From NCBI GenBank assembly GCA_023213315.1, contig JAKCPI010000981.1, forward strand, positions 150,764-214,763: a DNA stretch of 64,000 nt, given 5' to 3'. The translations under genes were made by a program, and so were the position numbers. Below, one piece after another: positions 54,991-64,000 of this stretch. The stretch's first letter is position 1, and each line of letters begins with the position of its first letter. The notes beneath the pieces are model-generated. The model ran no database searches, was not told the origin of the DNA, and saw only the letters and a program-made list of their open reading frames with translations. The DNA is from Euborellia annulipes (taxonomy: Eukaryota; Arthropoda; Insecta; Dermaptera; Anisolabididae).

Positions 54991-55272
54991 ATCTCAGCCA
55001 AAAACATCGGAGATGCAAAAAGGGGCGCCTCGCATTATTTTTGCCTAGCGTCGAGGTGAAATCAAAAAAATGCGCCTCGCTTTTCTGATTTATATAAAAG
55101 CGAGGAAATATTTTCACTTAAATAAAACCCCTACAGAATTTTATTTGTTTCATATATCCTCGCTTTTATATAAATCAGAAAAGCGAGGCGCATTTTTTTG
55201 ATTTCACCTCGACGCTAGGCAAAAATAATGCGAGGCGCCCCTTTTTGCATCTCCGATGTTTTTGGCTGAGAT
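54991..55272 (+). repeat. perfect 116-bp inverted repeat with 50-bp loop
   Basis: Arms 54991-55106 and 55157-55272 are exact reverse complements by eye (ATCTCAGCC to GGCTGAGAT outermost). No coding. Contains GCGAGGCGC words that are GC-rich against the background. Confidence 0.9.
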
Positions 55273-55390
55273 TTCACTTCTTTTTGTGAAATATTACATG
55301 AAAATATTATTTATTAATTTTTGTTTATTAAATATTAAGTTATCCCATGAATAGATCTTTTAATATGCATTCCAAACAGTAAAAAATAAA

Positions 55391-56178
55391 TACATCGTTT
55401 GGTATCCATTCGAAACGATAAACTTAGGATTTCACCAAATTTTATAAAATTTAAGGTTTTTTATTTTTGTTATGTTGGTAGAATGTAAATACATCGTTTG
55501 GTATCCATTCGAAACGATAAACATAGGATTTTACCAAATTTTATAAAATTTTAGGTTTTTTATTTTTGTTATGTTGGTAGAATGTAAATACATCGTTTGG
55601 TATCCATTCGAAACGATAAACATAGGATTTTACCAAATTTTATAAAATTTTAGGTTTTTTATTTTTGTTATGTTGGTAGAATGTAAATACATCGTTTGGT
55701 ATCCATTCGAAACGATAAACATAGGATTTTACCAAATTTTATAAAATTTTAGGTTTTTTATTTTTGTTATGTTGGTAGAATGTAAATACATCGTTTGGTA
55801 TCCATTCAAAACGATAAACATAGGATTTACCTAAATTTTATAAAATTTTAGGTTTTTTATTTTTGTTATGTTGGTAGAATGTAAATACATCGTTTGGTAT
55901 CCATTCAAAACGATAAACATAGGATTTACCTAAATTTTATAAAATTTTAGGTTTTTTATTTTTGTTATGTTGGTAGATTGTAAATACTTCGTTTGGTATT
56001 CATTCGAAACGATAAACATAGGAATTCCCCAAATTTTATAAAATTTTAGGTTTTTTATTTTTGTTATGTTGGTAGAATGTAAATACATCGTTTGGTATCC
56101 ATTCGAAGCGATAAACATAGGATTTCACCAAATTTTATAAAATTTTAGCTTTTTTATTTTTGTTATGTTGGTAGCACT
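55391..56178 (+). repeat. 99-bp tandem repeat, about eight copies
   Basis: Units start at 55391, 55490, 55589, 55688, 55787, 55886, 55985 and 56084, exactly 99 bp apart. Each starts near TACATCGTTTGGTATCCATT and ends in TTTGTTATGTTGGTAG. Units 2-4 are nearly identical. Confidence 0.95.
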
Positions 56179-56961
56179 CCCTCTTATCACGTTAATCTAT
56201 TTCTATCTGAATGGATCTATCCTAAAAAATTTTTGTTCCATTAGGGATGAAAATTACTAATAATAATATATATGTTCCTAGATGACGTCATCAGGGAGCA
56301 AAATAGTTAGAATTGTCTTTTCGCCATGTTAAAGATAGGAAAAATTTGAAATTTTGAATACCTCTCAAAAAGTCACTTTTGATCCAAAATGAAATTTTAT
56401 ATCAAAGGTATCGGGTTTTTGATAGTATCTATTTGTATTTTAAATTTCATCCAAATCGGTCCAGCAGGGAAACCTGTAGCTTTGTCTAAAAATTTGAAAA
56501 TTGAAGAAAAGAATGAAAAAAAAAGAAAAAGGAAAAATAAGAGACTAACTTTTGACCTTCCGAAATCGGCAAAATCTCAACTTTGAGCCTCTGCCATTCT
56601 GTTTGGCACTGGAATTTTTTTTTGAATTCGTGCTCAAAATAATCCTTATTTATTCTAGTTTAATATAAAAAAAATTTGGCTCCGATATCTTAAAAACTTT
56701 TTGAGATATTCGCCCAGAAAGAGAAAAGTTTCTCAAAAAAATTTTTTCACGTCCCTATCTTTTATTAAGGATTTAAAATCATTCTTGATAATATAGTCTA
56801 GGGACGACTCGTCCATCTAAATGCAATGGGCCATTGGCATCTATTGGAATATCAACTAAATGGTAGATTTAAGAGTTTCTTTGCTTTCTTTTGCTTTTTA
56901 CTTGCTCGGCGACGAGTCGCTCCCGCGACTCTTGATTTCGGCGGAAACTAAATATATGTCG

Positions 56962-57060
56962 ACACAAAAAATCTGGTGTGACAAGCACAGATCACATCTT
57001 TTCATTACCGAAGGTAAGAGAAAGTTCTATGCTGTGCGACCAGTCAAACCAGATTTTTTT
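56962..57060 (+). repeat. CTGGTGTGAC hairpin family, copy
   Basis: AATCTGGTGTGACAAGCACA at the left, TGCGACCAGTCAAACCAGAT at the right. Partial copies lie at 26345-26413, 60195-60232 and 63690-63715. Confidence 0.8.
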
Positions 57061-57302
57061 TTCAATTAATGCCTTTGATTATTTGACCAATAGCCGACCA
57101 GCATTGATGTCACGTGACACTATTGTTTCGTTTGTTCCACACTAGTTGCCGGCGTCGCCACCTTCAGTATGAGCCCCAGGGAATATAGGGAATGGACAAC
57201 ACGTAGTGAAAATATGGTGCGTTTTTTCAGCCTCTCTAGCGTCAGCTGACCGAACTAAAAGGCACCCATATATCAAAGCGGTCTATTTAAAAAAAAATAA
57301 AT

Positions 57303-57440
57303 GGTTTCTCCCCAGTATGAAAAAAAAATGGCTTCTCACCAGTATGATAAAAAATCAATGGCTTCTCACCACTATGACTAATAATAAAGGCCTTCTCACC
57401 AATATAAATAAAAACTAATAGTTTCTCACCTAAAAGTTTT
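57303..57440 (-). repeat. about 30-bp minisatellite spelling HTGEKP linkers
   Basis: TTCTC(A/C)CC words at 57306, 57333, 57363, 57393 and 57423 (spacing 27, 30, 30, 30). Read on the minus strand each unit gives HTGEKP or HSGEKA, the linker between C2H2 zinc fingers. The Cys/His fingers themselves are absent. Confidence 0.65.
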
Positions 57441-57619
57441 TCATTAGCGGTTTAAAAAAAAAAGAAATAGAAATGGATAAAAACACTACATAAATTAAAA
57501 GCTTATACATTTATTAAAATAATAAATCAAACAGAATACATTGTTATTTTTCTTATATGTTTACTTATAGTTATATATCTTTTATAATAATATTGTTGAT
57601 AATCTCAGATGCAGGCACA

Positions 57620-57840
57620 TAACATATATGGAATCATAAATAAATAGATAATAATCTCTTAATACTAGTAAAATAAATAAATAGATAATATCAAATAAAA
57701 TTAAAAAAATAACAATGTAAATAAATATACTGCCCAGTATAACAAATTAATGTGCAAGGATAATGTAGAGTAATTCTGTCTAAAATTGGAAATATGTATA
57801 CTCTGCAAAAACAAAAAGTTATGCATATAATTATGATTAA
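57620..57840 (+). repeat. direct duplication, left copy
   Basis: About 220 bp (TATGGAATCAT, AATCTCTTAATACTA, GTATACTCTGCAAAAACA) repeated at 58430-58651 with small indels. Confidence 0.85.
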
Positions 57841-58227
57841 TTGGCCCATTATTTTATGTATGCATCAAATAGACTTTAGTATAAACATATAAACATGGAG
57901 GTACCCAGCGAGGGGCAGGGGGGCAGCTCCCCCCCCCTAGAAGAAAGAAAAAAAAAATTAAATGCTTATAAAGTGATGAAATGAACCAAAATTAGGTAGG
58001 GCGATAGCGACGGGGACTCGTTAGGACTCGAGGGTTTTTATGCCTTTAATTCGAAGGCTTTTCCCTATATAAAATATATATATATATATATAAGTCTGGG
58101 CGGTCATGATCTGCCCCCCCTTGGATGACCATGATCTGCCCCCCTCTAGATTTGATCCTGGGAACGCCCTTGCATATATATATATATTCTTTATATTTAT
58201 CACGAATTAAAGCTTTGTGGTTTTAAA

Positions 58228-58396
58228 TATTATTATTAGAGGAATTTTTAATCATAGACCACATTTTTGTTTTATATAATATAATAATACATTTTATATA
58301 GTATAGAACTATATATATATATATATATAATTTTATAATTTTAATAAATATTTAATACAAAAATGTGGTCTATGATTAAATATTCCTCTAATAATA
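58228..58396 (+). repeat. inverted terminal module of the Penelope-like family
   Basis: ATTATTATTAGAGGAATTTT with AATCATAGACCACATTT is mirrored about 100 bases later; only the family end is kept. Confidence 0.6.
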
Positions 58397-58429
58397 ATAT
58401 ATATTCTTATATATATGAAAAAAGACAGA

Positions 58430-58651
58430 AACATAACAGATATGGAATCATCAATAAATAGATAATAATCTCTTAATACTAAAATAATAAATAAATAAAT
58501 ATATATACTGCATATATTAACAAATAAAAAAATATAACAAATGGAAAAATGTTGCCCAATATAACAAATTAGTTAAAATGTAGAGTAATTCTGTATAAAA
58601 TTGGAATTATGTATACTCTGCAAAAACAAAAAATTATGCATATAATTATGA
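58430..58651 (+). repeat. direct duplication, right copy
   Basis: Second copy of the 57620-57840 unit. Its right end overlaps the 3' part of the THAP-fragment frame. Confidence 0.85.
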
Positions 58652-58863
58652 TTAGAGTGAGGTGGATAGCTGAGTAGATATTGTAGTAAGGTTCCGCAAA
58701 ACTTCGTATCTAATTGAAGATAAGCTCGATTTCTTATGGATCTGAACCATAAATTTCGAGTTGAAGAATCCCTCGGAAACGTAAAATATCTAACATTCAT
58801 ATTTGTTGAATACGAGTTTGTGCATCCTGGTACAGCACATTTTTTTTGATGAAGGCGAACCAT
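58573..58863 (-). pseudogene. THAP-domain fragment
   Basis: Open frame beginning MVRLHQKKCAVPGCTNS, with FPRDSSTRNLWFRSIRN. This fits the start of a THAP zinc finger (Cys-x2-4-Cys, then FP....R..W...I). The second half is missing: after a Cys at about residue 51 there is no Cys-x2-His, no AVPTIF-like end, and no clear donor to continue. THAP domains occur in P-element-type transposases and in host DNA-binding proteins. It may be a first exon or a relic; the relic reading is favoured because the 3' flank is a duplicated repeat. Confidence 0.6.
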
Positions 58864-60392
58864 TTCTTGGCTGTTAATATTAAATATAGAAATTATAATT
58901 AAAACATGATTCGGATTTTATTTTATCTTTATTTTGATAGACAGTTCAAGATACAAATAATAAACAAAACATCTAAATAAATACATTAATGAATCAAAAT
59001 ATTGGAGTTTTAATTTTGTATTTATTTAAATAATATTTATACGTTAATTAAAAATGAAATTTGGATTATAAAACAACATACCTTCTCTAATTTTTCGTAT
59101 CGTTGAAACAATAAACACTTATCGCTTAATGAATGAGATGTTAAATGAAAATTTCTACTTGGACCCTCCGTTCAGGTGGCCTGAGGTCATTGCCCTTGAA
59201 GTGCATGACAATAGCCGAATGGAGCACACATTCGAATTTGAAAGCAAATGTTTCAACCAATCAGATCTCTTCAAATTTCCTGACTAGCGTCCCCTTGAGG
59301 CGGCTGACCGAACCTATGCAACAGTCCGAACATAGAAACTATGGCTAAAAAAACGCACCACATTGCCCTATTCAGTTGACACCCCCTGATGAGCCCTACG
59401 GTCAGTGAACAACAGGTGAAGAAGCTTCCAAAAGAAATCCTCTCCGCTCCCGCCTGATTAACAAGCTCCCAAGGATGCAATCTCGGCAACTGGTCCACGA
59501 TGTCTTTTCTCCACGATTATTTCCATTTTAAAAACGCCGACCTCCAACCTTATCTTCACTTTCCTAGGTATTTATTTTCCTTTTTAATCCTTTTCATTTT
59601 CGTAAAAAGACGGACTCTTATGAATTAAATATAGAACGAAAATTATTTTATTATTAATTATTTTGAATATGCTTTTTCGTTTTATAAGTATTCTCATCTG
59701 TATCCAAATTAAAAAAAATAATAATATCAAATTAAAAAAGATGATTTAACATGAGTGTGATTAAATAGATTTTTTTTTCATCAAAATTGATGGAGATGAT
59801 TCCTAGAAGTCTCTGCATATGAGAGTCTGGGGATAAGAGTAACTATGGTGTTTTGGTTCTCTTTCTCTGTGCGAAAGTAGCGCTCTACTTTATCTCTTTC
59901 TCGGCCATTCATGTGTTGTTGTTTGAGTGTCGTTCGATTTGTTCATCTTCAGAGATTTATATTCGTTTTCTATTATTAGATTTATTTTTATCCGTTTTTA
60001 CAAGTCTAGTTAATTTTATATTTTAAACAATATTAGATGAGATTTTTTAATTTATTATTCTTATTTTATTTTTAATGCCTATTTACATCTAAAAAAATTC
60101 TATATTTTCTCCTAAATTTTTATTGATTCATATAGGATTGAATTATATAAATTAAAAACCTATATTTATGATCCCATAAATATATTATAAAATCTGGTGT
60201 GATGACCGCACGGCACACAATTTTCTCTTACTTTTGGTCATTAATGCAATTTTGTCGGGGGGGGGAGGTTTATTTTTTTTTTATTTAAGGACTTTGTCGG
60301 CATCTATGGCCATTTAGACCCCTTTCCTATTTATTTAAATTGATTGGTAACAAATTCAATTGAATTTAAAGAGCGGAAATCATAATTTCTTT

Positions 60393-60425
<33 letters not shown>

Positions 60426-61074
60426 GAATGGGTGCATAAGGTCCGAAGACCTATAATGACCAATAGTCACATGCAGCCAGGAAGAAAATAAAAACAAAAG
60501 GAGAAGCATAAAGGGGAAACTCAACTGCGGGAACTGAGAAGATGCCTGTTGAGGTTACTAGTTGTTATAACTTTTTGAATTTCTTCTCGGGGGGGGGGGC
60601 GATCGCCTCACCGCCCCCTCCCCCTTTAATCCGCCCCTGCTTTTGGTAGTCAAAACGCTATCGTTTAAGACTACGGGAACTTGGAAACTCATCAAATTCA
60701 GTCAAGGACGGATACAAGGGGGGGGGGGGGGGAATATTTTTTGAGAAATAATAGTCGCAACAAAGTTTAAAAATTTACTTGGAATAATCGAGTTCCATCA
60801 ACGTCATATAAATCTTCATCCAAACGGTTACGGTATCCTGATGCTTTTCCGCCTATTAATGTGATCATTAAAGGGTAAAGGGGTAAAGTGGGCTATTTAA
60901 AAAGGGTTTCAAATTTTAGGGGAAAAAATGAATCGAAGGGAGCGAATTTTTTAGAAAATTTCCCATGTTTATAAATTTAACATATTGAATTCTAATGTAC
61001 GTACTGTACCTTACTGTCGGAAACTAAATATATCTCCAGCTGAGAATCCTAGAGGCCAAAGTTCGAAAATTCAT

Positions 61075-61230
61075 TTTTTTGGCAACTTAGGCCATATAAG
61101 ACTATACGAAAACCGTTATTTATATATCCAAATGCCTTAAATAAAATCATCGGACTGCCTGGGATCCGAACCCGCGACCCTTGGAATACAAGGCAGGCGC
61201 GCTACCAACTACACCAAGCCGGAGGGCGCA
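61075..61230 (-). mobile_element. tRNA-derived SINE (family 1), inverted copy
   Basis: Minus strand has GGCTTGGTGTAGTTGGTAGC and GCGGGTTCGGATCCC plus the same body as 54438-54712. Confidence 0.75.
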
Positions 61231-61699
61231 TTAAAAATTAAACTGTAAAGTAAATAATAGTATTATTGTTGTAGTATGTAGTATTATTTGGTTTATTCAA
61301 TTTTATCACTACGCTTATTGAGAGTGATTTTTCAAATATCCTTTTTTTTCTCCTCCGTGCCGCCCCACTGATTTTGCGCCCTATGCAAGTACACGTTCTG
61401 TCTCCCCCGCACGGAACAGTTCTGGGAAAACCTATCCAGGGACTAGTAGATTTGATCAAAGACTAGTTTCCTTTAATTATTTTTCTCTCTAATATTTTTT
61501 TTTCTCTTTTTCAATTCCCACTCAATTTCTACTTTCTCTTACAAAATACACAATTTGAAACACCCTGTACAATACTCTACAATACTACTACCAAGAGACT
61601 GTCCCTTTTTAATTTAAATTGATTTTTCACTTGGTTGCAAACGGAGCCCTAGGCTAATGTCAAAAAATTATGTCTAGAGATTCTTATGCAAAAAACATG

Positions 61700-61919
61700 T
61701 ACAGTGAGGGACAATATTAAGTCCCACCCATGCGTTTTCTACTTGTAATTATTTCGTTGTTTTAATAAAAGAAAATGAAAATCTTTATTGTAAATTTTCT
61801 ATAGGTTTGAACCATGAGAGTTTTCATTAAGAAATATACAATATTTTTTTAAAAACAATGAAATAATCACAAGTAGAAAACGCTTGGGTGGGTGGGACTT
61901 AATATTGTCCCTCACTGTA
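61700..61919 (+). mobile_element. palindromic TA-flanked MITE, copy 3
   Basis: TA, then CAGTGAGGGACAATATTAAG, and the mirror end GTCCCTCACTG then TA. About 220 bp with the same arms as the two copies at 47 kb. Confidence 0.8.
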
Positions 61920-64000
61920 CCTCGGGTATTTCCTTTTATGTTTATAATAAAGAAAGATTTTGACAGAAAATAAAATTTTCTATTATTTACTAATGATATT
62001 AAAACTTTATAAAGGAAAATTAAGTTCTTTATCGCTAAAATAATATAAACAGAGATGTGTATAACAAAATTTAATTTAACTACTGAACTGAAGCCTCAAC
62101 TATTGGATTATCCAATTTAAATAAAACTTTTCTGAGTAGTTTGAAACTTTTATGTTAGCTCACAAAATAATGAAATTATCTCGACTGTGTGGTTTGCTGG
62201 TTAAGCAGTTGCAACTGGCCCTCTTGGTTAAATACAACCAGTAATGCCCTACCCTAAGCCATTCAGAATTAGGAACATCCCTTGAACATTGATCAATATT
62301 GAGGAAATCATACAAAACAATAATTTAAATGAAATTAATTACAATCACTCAGTAAACAATTAAACGTGCTCTCCCAACTTTGTGAATAGCTATCATTTTT
62401 CAACTATAGTACGTTTCACAATCAAAGTCTAAATTTCGTTACCTGAATTTGAGTTTTGTTTTTAATCTATTGATATCGTATGCCATTAACGAAAATTCAT
62501 CTCTTTATTAAATGAGAAAATAATATCTTCATTATAAAAATTATCTGAATTCTGAAGCTAATCGTTGAGAGATTATTTTTATTAAATATTTTTAACTTTG
62601 CCCTTCAACCGTAGGTTGGGCAGGTAAAGTTAATGTAATCGTAAAAAAAAAAATCGAAATTTTTCTGAAGCTGAAGAAAATGCGTTTTGAGGCCCCCAGA
62701 ATCCATTTAAGAAGTTTTTGGAATGATGTCGTGTGTGTGTGTGTGTATGTCTGTGGTAATTTTTTTCGTCAACGAAATCTCAAAAACTATTCATCCAATT
62801 GTTTTGAAATTTTGCACCCATAAACTAGGGGTACAGGCCAAAAACTGAAAAGCTTTTGGTAAACATCGGACCATCAGGGGGGCTCTAGGGGGGGAACAAA
62901 AATTTTTTTCTTACATAACCTATAATTTTTTTTTTATATATTCAGAAACTAGACTTTCTCCCGAGTTAAATGATATATAATATTTGTATCCTAATTTGTC
63001 ATAAATTTGTTAAAAAATCATTTAAATTCGAAAATTGTGCTTAGCAACAGAGCAAAATCAAAACAAATAAACAAACTCGCTATTTCTTTGATAAATGGGG
63101 GGGGGAGGCAAAGTTGTGCGCTCGGCTTAGTCCGATCCTTTATTTTTATTTATTTATCATATTTTTACATTCTCTTTTCCTATATATGATATAAAGAGAA
63201 AGTATTGCGATCATGTCAAAAATTCGATGTCGATATTTTAATGGATATACACGTTTTGAGGTCGCATGAATTCAAAAACGTGGTCCGTCTGTCTGTCTGT
63301 GAACAAAATATCTCAAGAACTAAAAGAACTAGGTGGTTGAAATTTTATATTTAAGTTGGTACCTCTCTGGGACGTGACACGAAGCTTTTGAACAAAATCG
63401 GTCAGAGTGTACTAGTACTTTACTGATGGACTTTTTCATTTTTTTTTTTTTTTTTTAACGCTCCAACGATTTTGATTAAAATACAAAATTAAATTATTTT
63501 TTACATGCTCATTAAAATATATATTATCGTTTTGCCCTTGAAATCTTTTGAAGCACACTTTACTCTTGTACTTCATAGGAAAGATAGATTGCCATGGTAA
63601 CAAGAGATAAATATTTTCCCATGTTTATAAATTTTACATCTTGAATTTTAATATATCGGTGGAAATAAATATATCTCAACACAAAAAAATCTGGTGTGAC
63701 CGGTCACATCAGGTTTTAAAAAATTAGATCTACAATAGCTTTAGAATAGAAAGATTTAAATCCACATCTTGGGTTGGATCTTTTTATTTTTAAATGCATA
63801 TCCTTTTATTAGATTTCTCACATCCTACCTTTATTTCCTGCCAATCAAGTTGGGTTCGGGGTCGTTGAGGGAAAATTTCAATCCAAATCTTAAATCCTTC
63901 TTTGGTGGATATTAATCGAAATCCGAGATCTTGGATCTGATTTAGAGATTTAAATCCAAAATGATAGCAATTCTGCTATCAGAAATTAATAAAATTTTGT

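Larger units (their letters stand above)
58864..64000. other. gene-poor right end
   Basis: A less AT-rich block at 59140-59580 has short open frames on both strands but no recognisable protein. Then SINEs, a palindromic MITE, poly-G runs (60247, 60590, 60719) and, at 63180-63480, a repeat with GTCTGTCTGTCTGT shared in part with 48.6 and 54.8 kb. Confidence 0.5.

Noticed and set aside
55930..56118. Minus-strand frame of two 33-residue repeats in the 99-bp array
   Set aside because: The period is a multiple of three, so a frame in one unit continues by chance; most other units carry a TAA in that frame.
55391..56178. CRISPR-like array
   Set aside because: Units are contiguous 99-bp tandem copies with no unique spacers, in a eukaryotic genome.
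59145..59498. Overlapping short frames on both strands in a GC-richer block
   Set aside because: No family-like residues, no convincing splice sites; GC content alone explains the open frames.

Overview
This is eukaryotic DNA, very AT-rich, with intron-split genes (GT-AG splice sites), many short repeats and transposon remnants. The two recognisable genes have arthropod-like sequences. I cannot place the organism further; a crustacean or a non-holometabolous insect would fit the AT-rich, repeat-dense introns.

Both real genes lie on the minus strand, so they read right to left. (1) Positions 2223-42182 carry most of unc79, the large HEAT-repeat-like subunit that works with UNC80 and the sodium leak channel NALCN. 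I resolved 40 consecutive coding exons. Every donor and acceptor is GT-AG, all phases agree, and the sum is 7470 nt, exactly 2490 codons with no internal stop. The C-terminal exons lie beyond position 1. (2) Positions 44042-53815 carry a complete TfIIA-L gene (TFIIA alpha/beta precursor, GTF2A1 orthologue): seven exons, 367 residues, with a recognisable taspase-1-type QLDG cleavage site. The two genes are in tandem, TfIIA-L upstream, with about 1.9 kb between its stop codon and the unc79 start.

The right-hand third (53816-64000) has no complete gene. It holds a THAP-domain fragment (58573-58863), a perfect 116-bp inverted repeat, eight 99-bp tandem copies, a 30-bp minisatellite that spells zinc-finger linker motifs, a tRNA-derived SINE and several MITE-like palindromes.

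Introns and intergenic DNA are filled with small mobile elements. There is a TTAA-flanked MITE family (eight copies), a palindromic TA-flanked family (three copies), a hairpin family with CTGGTGTGAC arms, at least two tRNA-derived SINE families, hAT-like and pogo-like termini, LINE and mariner coding remnants, and a set of Penelope-like repeats carrying hammerhead-ribozyme-like cores. Several long, nearly perfect foldbacks sit inside unc79 and TfIIA-L introns and would form long RNA hairpins in the pre-mRNA. I found no complete new protein-coding system. The most unusual material is the repeat structure.
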